From assembly GCA_002317135.1 (NCBI GenBank), contig DCIX01000025.1:194574-258573 (forward strand): 64,000 nucleotides of DNA, given 5' to 3'. Below, in pieces: positions 16,596-25,619 of the stretch (position 1 is the stretch's first letter; each line of letters begins with the position of its first letter). Under the pieces are notes generated by a model that had not been told where the DNA came from, searched no databases, and saw only the letters and a program-made list of their open reading frames with translations. The translations under genes and the position numbers were made by a program. This DNA is from Bacteroidales bacterium UBA1715 (GTDB taxonomy: Bacteria; Bacteroidota; Bacteroidia; Bacteroidales; UBA1715).

Positions 16596-17287
16596 TCGAG
16601 GAAATTCATTTTTCTTTTGAAATCTTCCTTGAATGTCAATCCAATAGGAATTTCCTTGCCAGCAAGCGAAATCACACGACCTTTCACAGAATCGATTTTA
16701 TCGATAGCCACAATATATGATTTGTGTACACGGGCAAAGCGGTCTTCGGGAAGTTTCTCCAAGATACCTTTTATATTAGTAAGCGTAATTATTTTCTTCG
16801 TTGGCAACACAATACGTACATAATCTTTCAAACCCTCGATATAGAGAATTTCCGAATATTTAACCTTAACATCTTGGTAATCAGCACGAACATAAAATGA
16901 ATCATCACCATCTTGTGCTGATTTCTTTTCTAAATTCATTAAATGTTCTGCTTTTTCTACAGCTTGCTTAAAACGTGCAGGAGAAATTGGCTTCATAAGG
17001 TAATCAACAGCATTCACTTCAAAACCTTCAACCGCATATTGGTCGTATGCCGTAGTGAAAATAATCATTGGAGGATTTTTCAAAGATTTTGCCAAATTCA
17101 TACCCGATAAATCAGGCATTTGAATGTCCAAAAACAACAAATCTATTTGTTCTTTCTCCAACAGTTCAAGTGCTTGTTTTCCGTTTTTACAAGTGGCAAC
17201 TAACTGTAATTTAGAATTTTCAGAAACATAACCTTCCAACACATCACGAGCTAAAGGCTCATCATCAACAATCGCACAACGAATCAT
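16592..17287 (-). CDS. LytTR-family response regulator
   Basis: This 231-residue regulator has a receiver domain with the acidic pocket (VDDE, residues 8-11), phospho-acceptor Asp54 (LFLDIQMPDL), Thr in FTTAYD and Lys in LMKPIS, then a LytTR DNA-binding domain from about residue 130 (FARVHKSYIVAIDKI). LytTR proteins bind short direct repeats upstream of target genes. It is translationally coupled to the sensor kinase gene upstream by an ATGA overlap, so the two form a two-component system. Targets are unknown. Confidence 0.94.
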   Translation of the reverse strand: MIRCAIVDDEPLARDVLEGYVSENSKLQLVATCKNGKQALELLEKEQIDLLFLDIQMPDLSGMNLAKSLKNPPMIIFTTAYDQYAVEGFEVNAVDYLMKPISPARFKQAVEKAEHLMNLEKKSAQDGDDSFYVRADYQDVKVKYSEILYIEGLKDYVRIVLPTKKIITLTNIKGILEKLPEDRFARVHKSYIVAIDKIDSVKGRVISLAGKEIPIGLTFKEDFKRKMNFLD

Positions 17288-18321
17288 AATTTTATCTTTA
17301 AATTCACCACATACAAGTCTTGAGAATCATCTATATCAAGAGTACATTTGGAGCCATACACCAAATATAATCGATTCTTAACATTCTGAATACCAATACC
17401 ATGTACTTTATCTTTTTGCATTTCTATAGACTTTTTATTTTCTATATGAAACTCTATTTGTTTCTTTGTTATAACTATATGACAATTAATATTGACAATA
17501 CCCTCGGAATCTACCCCATGTTTAAACGCATTTTCCAAAAAAGGGACCAAAATCATAGGAGCAATTTCCGCTTGTGGATTCTGATTATCTACCTCTATAT
17601 TTATAACACTTTCCGAAGACAAACGAAGTTTTTGCAGTTTAACATAATCCAGTAAATAATTGATTTCCTTTTGGATATTAACCATATTTTCATTGGAATC
17701 GTATGTAACATATCGCAACAAATCCGAAATAGTAAGGATAGTTTCCGGCAACTTGTCCGATTTCTTTAACGACAACGAATACAAACTATTCATTGCATTA
17801 AACAAGAAATGTGGACTCAACTGAGATTTAAGCAATTGCATATTCGAAGTTATCTGCTGTCTTTCCAACTCTCGCAACAGTTTTTCTTGTTTTGCATGAT
17901 GTATACTTGAACCATAAACAGCACTTACGGCAACTGTCACAACAAAAGACATATACAAATGTGGAGGAATAAAACCATTTTGGACGACCTTTGGTTTCGG
18001 TCGCGGAGAACCAAAAGTCAATTCACGTACCAAATTCAAAAACTCTTCATGAAACGGTTTCATGCAATTGAATAATTGTACATAAAGCAAAGCTAACGAA
18101 ACCAATGTAATGCAATACAACACATACTTTTTCTTAAAAAAGAAATGCGGAATAGCAAACAATGCATGCGTATAAAAAACAATGAGTATGCCTACCAATG
18201 CGATAAATTCATATCCATACAATTTCAATGAGAATGGAACAGAGAAAAAAATATGGGGAATCATCAACAAGATAGCCCAAGCAATAAAATGTTTCAAAAA
18301 TTTTTCTATACCCTCTTGCAT
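17284..18321 (-). CDS. LytS/YehU-type sensor histidine kinase
   Basis: This 345-residue membrane kinase has four hydrophobic segments in the first ~145 residues, then the His_kinase domain with the phospho-accepting histidine in QLSPHFLFNAMNSLY and an HATPase domain (LVPFLENAFKHGV; GIGIQNVKNRL). There is no large periplasmic sensor domain; the signal is probably sensed in the membrane. It is the partner of the overlapping LytTR regulator. Confidence 0.93.
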   Translation of the reverse strand: MQEGIEKFLKHFIAWAILLMIPHIFFSVPFSLKLYGYEFIALVGILIVFYTHALFAIPHFFFKKKYVLYCITLVSLALLYVQLFNCMKPFHEEFLNLVRELTFGSPRPKPKVVQNGFIPPHLYMSFVVTVAVSAVYGSSIHHAKQEKLLRELERQQITSNMQLLKSQLSPHFLFNAMNSLYSLSLKKSDKLPETILTISDLLRYVTYDSNENMVNIQKEINYLLDYVKLQKLRLSSESVINIEVDNQNPQAEIAPMILVPFLENAFKHGVDSEGIVNINCHIVITKKQIEFHIENKKSIEMQKDKVHGIGIQNVKNRLYLVYGSKCTLDIDDSQDLYVVNLKIKL

Positions 18322-18477
18322 ACTAAAATTTTATATTCAAAAATAAACCTATTCAATTATTATAGGACAAAATATATACTAAGTGGTCAAAATACCGCAT
18401 GAACGCAATTTTATCTATAAATAGCACTTGCAAAATAAGAAAAAGTGTACTTTTGTAAAAATTTAATCTTCAAAGAA

Positions 18478-19359
18478 ATGAATTCAAAGTCAAGTATCAT
18501 CTTTTTAGTTATTGCTATACTTTTAGCATTAGGATTAGGTTATTTCGTATGGCAAAACCAAGAACTAAAAGCAGAAATTGAAACTCTACAAGACACTGTT
18601 TCTAGTGTACACATTGAGAAAGCAAAACTTTTAAACAATCTTGATTCTTTGGAAGTAGAAATAAAGAAACAAGTTGCTGCAAACGACGAAATGGATTCTG
18701 TATTAGCTGAACGCTTGGCAGAAATCGAAGAAACTCGTGCCGAATTGGCTGTAGCACAAGCCGATGCTGCATTAGTTGCAAAATACAAAAAGCAAATCGA
18801 AGCATTGAAGGCAACTGCACAACAATTCATTCGCGAAAACGATATGCTAAAACACAGAGTTGACTCATTGAAGTTCGAAGACAGTTTGAAAAAGCAAAAA
18901 ATCGACACAATGACTATTTTGGATTACCAAAAAACACAACAAATCGAGCAATTGAGCGAAAAAGTTGAAAAAGGATCAGAACTTCGCATAAGTGACATTG
19001 TAGCAAGAGGTTACAACCAAAGCGGTAAAGTTGCGACAAAAGCACGCAGAACTGCAAAAATCGGTGTTTCTGGTATGTTATTGAAGAACACTTTAGCCGA
19101 GGCAGGTTCAAAATTGTTATTCATCAGAATTATTGCTCCTAACGGAACAGTTTTGACTGCAAGCAATGCTAATCAATTTGATTTTGACGGTAAAACAATT
19201 ATGTACACTGAGAAGAAAGAAGTTGGATACGACAACGAAGATGTTAAATTCGAAATCTTCTATAACGCAGAAAACGAACTTCTTGAAATCGGAACATACC
19301 AAATTTCCATTTTCTGTGACGGAAAGGAAATTGGTCGCTCAACTTTAGGTTTGCAATAA
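18478..19359 (+). CDS. Membrane-anchored coiled-coil protein
   Basis: This 293-residue protein has one N-terminal membrane helix (about residues 6-22, IIFLVIAILLALGLGYFVW), a coiled coil to about residue 165 (ELKAEIETLQDTVSS and following heptads), and a C-terminal beta domain (ARRTAKIGVSGMLLKN; GTYQISIFCDGKEIGRS). The topology suggests a periplasmic stalk with a globular tip. A -7 box TACTTTTG is at 18448-18455. The function is unknown; similar proteins are usually just called hypothetical. Confidence 0.75.
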   Translation: MNSKSSIIFLVIAILLALGLGYFVWQNQELKAEIETLQDTVSSVHIEKAKLLNNLDSLEVEIKKQVAANDEMDSVLAERLAEIEETRAELAVAQADAALVAKYKKQIEALKATAQQFIRENDMLKHRVDSLKFEDSLKKQKIDTMTILDYQKTQQIEQLSEKVEKGSELRISDIVARGYNQSGKVATKARRTAKIGVSGMLLKNTLAEAGSKLLFIRIIAPNGTVLTASNANQFDFDGKTIMYTEKKEVGYDNEDVKFEIFYNAENELLEIGTYQISIFCDGKEIGRSTLGLQ

Positions 19360-19366
19360 AATTTAT

Positions 19367-19425
19367 TATATTTGCGAAAAAGAAATGGGAATCCTTGAAA
19401 AGAGGATTCCTTTTGTTTTATTTTA
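19367..19425 (+). promoter_or_regulatory. greA leader: promoter followed by a terminator-like hairpin
   Basis: TATATTTG (19367-19374) preceded at 19 bp by TTTA makes a good promoter. The transcript would start near 19381 and immediately meet GGAATCCT/AGGATTCC (19388-19410), followed by TTTTGTTTTATTTTAT. This looks like an intrinsic terminator placed before the greA start at 19448. It may be an attenuator, or the terminator of the upstream gene. Confidence 0.6.
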
Positions 19426-19447
19426 TACCAAGAAAAAATTATCACTT

Positions 19448-19918
19448 ATGGCTATTTCTTATGTAACAGAAGAAGGTTTGCGTAAATTACAACAAGAACT
19501 TGAACAATTAACAACTGTTGAGCGTAAAAAAATCTCTCAACAAATTGCAGAAGCACGCGACAAAGGTGATTTGTCGGAAAATGCTGAATACGATGCAGCA
19601 AGAGAAGCACAAGGACTTTTGGAATTGCGTATATCTAAGCTTCAACAAACTATTATGAATTCTCGTATTATCGACGAATCTAAATTGGATATGTCGACAG
19701 TACAAATTCTATCGAAAGTAAAAGTTCGAAATACAAAGACAAATAAGGAAATGCAATACACATTGGTTGCTGAGTCAGAAGCTGACCTAAAGAGCGGTAA
19801 AATCGCTATCAGCACCCCTATTGCTAAAGGTTTACTTGGCAAAAAAGTTGGCGATATTGCTGAAATCCAAGTTCCTGCAGGAAAAATTCCTTTCGAAATC
19901 GTTGAAATTTCTCGTTAA
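19448..19918 (+). CDS. greA: Transcription elongation factor GreA
   Basis: This 156-residue protein has the N-terminal antiparallel coiled coil with the acidic tip (GDLSENAEYDAAREAQ) that enters the RNA polymerase secondary channel, and a C-terminal globular domain (GKIAISTPIAKGLLGKKVGD). GreA makes polymerase cleave backtracked RNA and restart. The start at 19448 gives the usual opening (YVTEEGLRKLQQEL). The HIT gene follows after 4 bases, so they are cotranscribed. Confidence 0.96.
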   Translation: MAISYVTEEGLRKLQQELEQLTTVERKKISQQIAEARDKGDLSENAEYDAAREAQGLLELRISKLQQTIMNSRIIDESKLDMSTVQILSKVKVRNTKTNKEMQYTLVAESEADLKSGKIAISTPIAKGLLGKKVGDIAEIQVPAGKIPFEIVEISR

Positions 19919-19922
19919 TACT

Positions 19923-20318
19923 ATGGCTTCTATATTCTCAAAAATCGTTGCTGGCGAAATTCCAGCGCACAAAGTTGCCGAAAATGATGAATTCTTGGCA
20001 TTTCTTGATATTAGCCCAATGACAATGGGTCACACTTTAGTTATTCCTAAGAAAGAAATATCGTACATCTTCGATGTAGACGACGATGTTCTTGGACGAA
20101 TGATGGTATTTGCAAAACAAGTAGCAAAAGCCGTTGAAAAAAGTGTTGACTGCGTTCGTATCGGTGTTGGCGTTGTTGGTTTAGAAGTTCCACATTGCCA
20201 CATACATTTGATTCCATTGCACAATTCTGTTGGTGAGATGAATTTTGGAGGTCCAAAACTTTCACCATCAAACGAAGAATTGGCAGAAATGGCTGCAAAG
20301 ATTAAATCTAACCTATAA
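19923..20318 (+). CDS. HIT-family nucleotide hydrolase
   Basis: This 131-residue histidine-triad protein begins MASIFSKIVAGEIPAHKVAE and contains the catalytic HCHIH triad (residues 91-95) within VPHCHIHLIPL. HIT enzymes of this Hint-like branch hydrolyse nucleoside phosphoramidates or adenylylated compounds. The natural substrate in this organism is unknown. It sits directly after greA in one operon, an arrangement seen in other Bacteroidota. Confidence 0.93.
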   Translation: MASIFSKIVAGEIPAHKVAENDEFLAFLDISPMTMGHTLVIPKKEISYIFDVDDDVLGRMMVFAKQVAKAVEKSVDCVRIGVGVVGLEVPHCHIHLIPLHNSVGEMNFGGPKLSPSNEELAEMAAKIKSNL

Positions 20319-20342
20319 TAGATTTCCGTCGTTTCTTTTTGT

Positions 20343-21653
20343 ATGGAGAAAATTGCCATTTATACAGAATCAAAGTTCCTTCCGGAAAAAAATTATGTTT
20401 TCAAGGTAATCTTTGGCGAAATTCTTGGCATTGAGTATGAAGTATTTGATACTTCTGTCAGCCAAGTGTATAAAATAGTATTCTCCGACGGGAAATTTAT
20501 TGAGTTTGCAGACAATTTTTTCACTTACATTCCAGAATCCATTGGGTATTGTAAGAAGTCGTATCTACCTGAAAAATTGTGGGAATTAAAGAACACTTTC
20601 GGTGAGCCAATTCCTTTTTTCTACGGATCTAATAGATTCACAGACCACGGCAAATCAATTTATTGTGGTGTGGACATTATCGGCAACTCATTTTTTATGT
20701 TAAGCCGATGGGAAGAAATGGTTCAAGATAAGAAAGACAAGTTTGGTAGATTTCCTGAAGAAGAGTCTTGCGCAGTAAAGTTTGGCGTTATACAAAAACC
20801 GTTAGTCCACGTTTATGCTGAATTTCTTCGCAAACTACTTACTCATTTTGGTTACGAAATTCCTGTTAGACAGAAATACAAAAAGATACTTACCCACGAC
20901 ATAGATTATCTTTACAAATGGGGGACCCGTTTTGACTATGTAAAGAACTGTGCTGGAGACATTTGCAAGCGTTTTTCAATCAAAGCATTGAAAGCGACAA
21001 TGAAAATGTATAAGAATGGCGAAGATCCATACGATACCTATCAGCATCTTATGGATTTGAGCGAGCAAAACGGGCAAAAATCACTGTTTTATTTCTTGAA
21101 ATCAAAGAAAAACGACTTTGAAATCATTACTGAACGCGGACAGAAAATAATACAATCGATTATTGCAAGAAACCACGATATTGCCATACATTCAAATTAT
21201 TTCCTTGAAGATGATTGGCGAGAAATGCAAAACGACAAGGAATATTATGAACGTATTTTTAGCAAAAAAATAGATAAAAATCGGCAACACTATTTAAAAG
21301 TGAATTTTCCACAAACATTCCGGTTATTAGAAGAAAACGGAATTACACAAGATAGCAGTTTGTATTATTCACATCATCTTGGATTTCGTACTGGTATGTG
21401 CATTGAGCATTCTCTTTTTGATTGCGAAAGAAGAAAGATAATGAAAATCAAGGAATTGCCACTAACATTAATGGATATTTCCTTACAAAAAGCACGAAAA
21501 TACGACGAAGCAATCGAAATGGTTGATACACTCATTGAAACAGTTAAAAAATATAACGGGACATTTGTTTGCTTGTGGCATAATAGCAGTTTTAATTCTC
21601 CTGAATGGAGATATTTAGCAGGAATTTACGAGCACATTGTAGAAGCGAAATAA
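20343..21653 (+). CDS. Polysaccharide deacetylase-like protein
   Basis: This 436-residue protein has an N-terminal region of the DUF7033 type (IEFADNFFTY; FFMLSRWEEM) and a C-terminal NodB-like fold with the metal motif LTHDIDYLYKWG (His-Asp, residues about 185-190), a DIAIHSNYF motif and a final LWHNSSFN histidine. Such proteins deacetylate or hydrolyse cell-envelope polysaccharides; the true substrate is unknown. There is no signal peptide, so it acts in the cytoplasm or is exported in another way. It follows the HIT gene by 24 bases and precedes aroC by 28. Confidence 0.8.
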   Translation: MEKIAIYTESKFLPEKNYVFKVIFGEILGIEYEVFDTSVSQVYKIVFSDGKFIEFADNFFTYIPESIGYCKKSYLPEKLWELKNTFGEPIPFFYGSNRFTDHGKSIYCGVDIIGNSFFMLSRWEEMVQDKKDKFGRFPEEESCAVKFGVIQKPLVHVYAEFLRKLLTHFGYEIPVRQKYKKILTHDIDYLYKWGTRFDYVKNCAGDICKRFSIKALKATMKMYKNGEDPYDTYQHLMDLSEQNGQKSLFYFLKSKKNDFEIITERGQKIIQSIIARNHDIAIHSNYFLEDDWREMQNDKEYYERIFSKKIDKNRQHYLKVNFPQTFRLLEENGITQDSSLYYSHHLGFRTGMCIEHSLFDCERRKIMKIKELPLTLMDISLQKARKYDEAIEMVDTLIETVKKYNGTFVCLWHNSSFNSPEWRYLAGIYEHIVEAK

Positions 21654-21681
21654 ATTTCTACATTTACCAAAATTTTAAACG

Positions 21682-22662
21682 ATGAAGAATATATTTGGAG
21701 ACATATTTAAAGTTGTGATTTTCGGAGAAAGTCACGGAGATAAAGTCGGAGTTGTTATAGATGGTTGCCCTGTTGGCATAGATTTATGCGAAGCAGACTT
21801 CGACACAGATATTCAGCGCCGTCGTTCCGGGAAATTAGGTTCAACGCCACGTATCGAAGCCGATATTCCACACATTGTTAGCGGTGTTTTCAATGGGAAG
21901 ACTAATGGTTCTCCTATCACAATTCTTTTCGAAAACACAAACACAAAATCTGGCGACTATTCAAACTTAGTAAATCATCCAAGACCAGGTCATGCTGATT
22001 TTACGGCAAAGGAAAAATTCAAAGGCTATAATGACCCACGTGGTGGCGGACATTTTTCGGGAAGAATCACACTTGGTATTGTTGCCGCAGGTGTTATCGC
22101 AAAGAAAATCGTTGCACCAATCCAAATAGAAGCAACTTTAACTGAAGTTGGCGGTAGCACAAATATCGAAGAAACTATAAAAGAAGCAATTCGCCGACAA
22201 GATTCTGTAGGCGGTATGATTGCCTGTAAATGTACAAATGTACCTGTCGGACTTGGCGAGCCATTTTTCGGATCAGTAGAGTCAGAAATCGCTCATATAA
22301 TGTTCTCTATTCCTGCAATTAAAAGCATAGACTTTGGCTGCGGACGAGAAGCCGCAAAAATGTACGGAAGCGAACATAACGATATGATTCTTGATGCTTC
22401 TGGAAAAACTGCAACAAACAACGCAGGAGGTATAAACGGCGGCATCACAAATGGCAACGATATAACATTCTCTGTTGCCGTAAAACCAACAGCAAGTATT
22501 TCTCTACCACAAGACACATTTAACTTCGCAGACGGCAAAATAGAGCCACTTACAATAGTGGGAAGACATGATGCCTGCATCGCCGTACGCGTACCTGTTA
22601 TTGTTGAATGTGCAGCGGCAATTGTTCTTGCAGATTTGACATTAAAGGCAAAAGCACAATAA
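21682..22662 (+). CDS. aroC: Chorismate synthase
   Basis: This 326-residue protein has the family signatures GESHGDKVGVVIDG (N-terminus), HPRPGHADFTAKEKF and RGGGHFSGRIT. AroC uses reduced FMN to eliminate phosphate from EPSP and form chorismate, the precursor of aromatic amino acids and menaquinone. It is about 30 residues shorter than the E. coli enzyme, as in many Bacteroidota. Its stop codon abuts the stop of the converging protease gene without any spacer. Confidence 0.97.
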   Translation: MKNIFGDIFKVVIFGESHGDKVGVVIDGCPVGIDLCEADFDTDIQRRRSGKLGSTPRIEADIPHIVSGVFNGKTNGSPITILFENTNTKSGDYSNLVNHPRPGHADFTAKEKFKGYNDPRGGGHFSGRITLGIVAAGVIAKKIVAPIQIEATLTEVGGSTNIEETIKEAIRRQDSVGGMIACKCTNVPVGLGEPFFGSVESEIAHIMFSIPAIKSIDFGCGREAAKMYGSEHNDMILDASGKTATNNAGGINGGITNGNDITFSVAVKPTASISLPQDTFNFADGKIEPLTIVGRHDACIAVRVPVIVECAAAIVLADLTLKAKAQ

Positions 22663-23073
22663 TTATTCCACAACAAATTCAAACACTGTTGATAGTTTAG
22701 GATGGGTGACATGAATATCACCCATTCCCATTATATCCATACCTATTATCATATCGTAACGTATTAATGGAGCTTCTACAACTGAGGTAAATCCTATTTT
22801 TAAATCTCCAAACTCTAAATCAACAACATAAGATTTTGCCAAAATTGACGAGCCTACAAAACCACTTACTCTTTTCACGTCAATAGGTATAAGTCCAAGT
22901 TCTTGAACCAAATTTGTTGATATAACACTAATTGTCGCACCGGTATCCCATAGAGCAGAAACACCCTTTTTTATTTTCAAATCAGGAGAATTTGTCTCAT
23001 AATCAGAAAGATTTAATGTACAGGGAGTTATCAAGAGATTTGAAATACCATTCTTCACGAAAGAATATCTCAT
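22663..23073 (-). CDS. Retropepsin-like aspartic protease
   Basis: This ~136-residue protein has the aspartic protease active site ALWDTGATISVIS and a second conserved segment IRYDMIIGMDIMGMGDIHV, the usual pattern of bacterial single-domain retropepsins that work as dimers. No signal peptide or membrane helix is present. It is 6 bases downstream of a small DUF5678-like gene and clearly in the same operon. The start is set at the ATG at 23073; a TTG two codons earlier is possible. The substrate is unknown. Confidence 0.85.
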   Translation of the reverse strand: MRYSFVKNGISNLLITPCTLNLSDYETNSPDLKIKKGVSALWDTGATISVISTNLVQELGLIPIDVKRVSGFVGSSILAKSYVVDLEFGDLKIGFTSVVEAPLIRYDMIIGMDIMGMGDIHVTHPKLSTVFEFVVE

Positions 23074-23079
23074 ATCCAA

Positions 23080-23313
23080 TTAATAGTTATAATGAATGAT
23101 ATGAGTTTCTAAACTATTCTTCTCACATTTATGAAGAAGGAAATGACCGACACCAAAGTTTGTAACTCCAAAGTCGTATGCTGACCTTGCTTTTTCAAAA
23201 GGGAAAACCTGACAATTGTCCGAAATAACTAAATAACTACCCTCATAAAGAGACAATAAGTCACTCTCGTGGGCAACATAAAAATCATACTGTTTTTGCA
23301 ATGGTATTATCAT
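23080..23313 (-). CDS. Small DUF5678-like protein, partner of the retropepsin
   Basis: This 77-residue protein has the pattern YDFYVAHESDLLSLYEGSYL-VISD, an acidic/aromatic turn, and FGVGHFLLHKC. It is paralogous to the 78-residue protein at 41182-41418 (shared D-L-V/L, Y-x-G-x-Y-V/L-V-I-S, FGxGxFLLxxC) and to the truncated copy at 12281-12385. A consensus promoter precedes it. Its tight pairing with a protease suggests a substrate, regulator or adaptor role, but this is a guess. Confidence 0.75.
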   Translation of the reverse strand: MIIPLQKQYDFYVAHESDLLSLYEGSYLVISDNCQVFPFEKARSAYDFGVTNFGVGHFLLHKCEKNSLETHIIHYNY

Positions 23314-23333
23314 AATTAGGATATTTGGTTCGA

Positions 23334-23365
23334 CAAATATATTATTTTAATAAATGATAGCCAAA
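23334..23365 (-). promoter_or_regulatory. Promoter of the small gene-retropepsin operon
   Basis: On the minus strand TTTG (23365-23362), a 20-bp spacer and TATATTTG (23341-23334) match the Bacteroidota consensus fully. The ATG is at 23313. Confidence 0.75.
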
Positions 23366-23422
23366 TTGCAAGTTGCTTTTATATAGTAAAAGAGGATAAA
23401 ATCATACACCGTTCATAAAAAA

Positions 23423-23453
23423 CTACCCCAACCGAATTTATCGATTGAGGTAG
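23423..23453 (-). terminator. Terminator of the VWA-lipoprotein operon
   Basis: CTACCCCAACCGA pairs with TCGATTGAGGTAG (two imperfect pairs) and the minus strand continues TTTTTTATG. It is 37 bases after the stop at 23490. Confidence 0.7.
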
Positions 23454-23489
23454 GACATGTCAAATACTTTTCTTTACTACAACATCTAT

Positions 23490-24374
23490 TTAATCAAAAA
23501 ACTTTTTAATTGCTTTTTCTGTTTGAACAGGTAGAGCGGTTTTATAACAAGCATATTTTTGTACTCCCATTTCTGAACACCATTTTCCTAGAAACTCTTT
23601 CATTACATCAAAATCACTTGGTCGTGACGAATTCGGGTTTAACTCAAGAAATAAAACCTTCGTATCATTAAGATCCTTTCTTGTTGCTATAAATCCTAAA
23701 TCCTGTGTTGCAATAATATCTAAACACTTTGTAGGATTATCTAAACCTTTACTTCGAATAAGATTAGGAAGCAAATATGAGTATCTGTTGCCTTGTTGCA
23801 TCATTGAACTTTTATGATAAATGTAACCATCTGTTACAACAATAAATATGTTATCATAATCATTATCTTTATATAAATCAATTTCATCTTTAAAAAATCT
23901 CCAAATGTCACAACCAACCCAAGACTTAGATTGTATACTCATATCGTAAATCTTTCTCAATGATGAAGTAAATATACTATCCATATTATCGTAATAATAC
24001 TTTTTCCTTTTACTATCCATTGGACCTAAATCTATAACTAATGTTTTTGCAAGAGATGCAATTGCCGAATTAGAAGGTGCTGGAGAAAATACTACTTGAA
24101 TTTTTCCTTTTGCCATATAAGCGCCTTTTGCCCTCATATCCTCCTTAAAGTATTTTACGACATTAGACACTATTGCCAAATCTCTTTCTGTGTGATTTGG
24201 AGTATCTGTAGCTATAATTCTATCTGATAAATCAAGCAAAATAGTAACATTAAGTTGTTTTGTTGATATTTCCACAGATTCCTCTGTACCTTTACCATTT
24301 CCATCTCCTTCTGGTACACACGAAGAGAACAAAGAAATACCCAATGTTAAAAATGCAAATACTGTCTTTTTCAT
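23490..24374 (-). CDS. VWA-like lipoprotein
   Basis: This 294-residue protein has a lipoprotein signal (LGISLFSSCVPEGDGNG, Cys19) and then a von Willebrand A-like fold: first strand with a metal-site variant (VTILLDLSDRI; DxSDR instead of DxSxS) and a later strand IFIVVTDGYIYH. VWA domains bind ligands through a metal ion, often Mg. The operon order, TerB-like protein, coiled-coil membrane protein, then this lipoprotein, suggests an envelope complex. The activity is unknown. Confidence 0.7.
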   Translation of the reverse strand: MKKTVFAFLTLGISLFSSCVPEGDGNGKGTEESVEISTKQLNVTILLDLSDRIIATDTPNHTERDLAIVSNVVKYFKEDMRAKGAYMAKGKIQVVFSPAPSNSAIASLAKTLVIDLGPMDSKRKKYYYDNMDSIFTSSLRKIYDMSIQSKSWVGCDIWRFFKDEIDLYKDNDYDNIFIVVTDGYIYHKSSMMQQGNRYSYLLPNLIRSKGLDNPTKCLDIIATQDLGFIATRKDLNDTKVLFLELNPNSSRPSDFDVMKEFLGKWCSEMGVQKYACYKTALPVQTEKAIKKFFD

Positions 24375-24382
24375 TTCAATAA

Positions 24383-25612
24383 TTATTTAGAAATCTCACC
24401 TATTGTATTTTGACCTGTAAGCCTTATCTGTTCTTGTTCATTTTTTGCCTTGCCCACACCTGCCAAAAAATTTATCCAACCGGCCAAATAACTATTCAAA
24501 CAATCGACTAAGATATTTACAGGATAAACAACATTTTCTAGCTCATTTTCTTTTTCCCTTATCTCAACATCTTTTGTTTTAATCTCACTCTCTATTTTTT
24601 CTATATCGTCTTTATATTCATTACACTGTTTCTTTTTACGACGAATTTCAGCTTCTTTTTCACTAATTTTAACTCGAACCACATTTAATTTCGCATGCGA
24701 TTCCATAACAAAATCGAAAACTAAGCCCCAAATTACATAGGAAACAAAACCAGAAAAAATGATTAACAAAAAGTTCACTGACGAAAACGCCAATGCAAAT
24801 GAGTATTCAGGCACTACTTCAAAAATATTTTGTGCTTTTATATTGTAAATCTTTTCAGTGATTTCATAAGCTAAAATTGTATCAAAAATAAAAGTCACCC
24901 CAAATAATGCTGTTATTTTTAGATATTTAACATTTGACTTTTCCTCGCCAAACTTATGAATTAGATACCCTAAAGCTAAGAACACAAAAGGTATAGTACT
25001 TATTAATAATAATTCGCCAAAACCATCGCCAAACGCTTTAGGAAGTGCTTGTGCATCAAATATTGCACTTGCAACTCCAATATTATTTAAAGTAAATTGT
25101 TTAAAAAATGCTGAATAAGAAGCTGACGAATAAAATATCCACAAGTAAACTGTTAGGACACATATAATAAAAAATCCTATAGAAAAACCTACTTTACCTG
25201 TCGGATTCTCAACAACTTGAGTAGGATCTTGTTTTATTGATGCTATTTCCTTTCTTAAATCCTCAATGTCTTTACCAGCTCTATCTAAATCACTTTCTTT
25301 TCGTTCTTTCTTTACTTCAAGAGTGTCTTTCTCTCCTTTTAATCTTGCAATTTCATTTCTTATTCTAGTTTGTTCTGCTCCTTGAATTTTACTGTCAGAA
25401 GCTAGTTCTGCTTGCAACTTTGCCTTTGCTGCATGTAAATTAGGAATTAACGCCTCTTCTGATCCTCCAACTTTTCCTGCATCAGAAAAGCCAAGCGATT
25501 TATAGTTTTGCTTACGAACAGAATTATCATCATTTACAGCACTATTAATCGATTGGTTCGTCTTATCTACTTTATCAACACCCAAAAGAGTTTTAAAAAT
25601 CTTCAAATCCAT
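24383..25612 (-). CDS. Coiled-coil membrane protein of unknown function
   Basis: This 409-residue protein has a soluble N-terminal part with a coiled coil (about residues 60-130), four membrane helices (about 142-163, 200-222, 231-250, 273-300) and a second coiled coil (about 308-372), ending in a hydrophobic patch. No enzyme motif is visible. Both coiled coils should be on the same side, presumably the cytoplasm. It lies 7 bases from the TerB-like gene and 8 bases from the lipoprotein gene, so the three are coexpressed. Confidence 0.7.
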   Translation of the reverse strand: MDLKIFKTLLGVDKVDKTNQSINSAVNDDNSVRKQNYKSLGFSDAGKVGGSEEALIPNLHAAKAKLQAELASDSKIQGAEQTRIRNEIARLKGEKDTLEVKKERKESDLDRAGKDIEDLRKEIASIKQDPTQVVENPTGKVGFSIGFFIICVLTVYLWIFYSSASYSAFFKQFTLNNIGVASAIFDAQALPKAFGDGFGELLLISTIPFVFLALGYLIHKFGEEKSNVKYLKITALFGVTFIFDTILAYEITEKIYNIKAQNIFEVVPEYSFALAFSSVNFLLIIFSGFVSYVIWGLVFDFVMESHAKLNVVRVKISEKEAEIRRKKKQCNEYKDDIEKIESEIKTKDVEIREKENELENVVYPVNILVDCLNSYLAGWINFLAGVGKAKNEQEQIRLTGQNTIGEISK

Positions 25613-25619
25613 AACTCTA

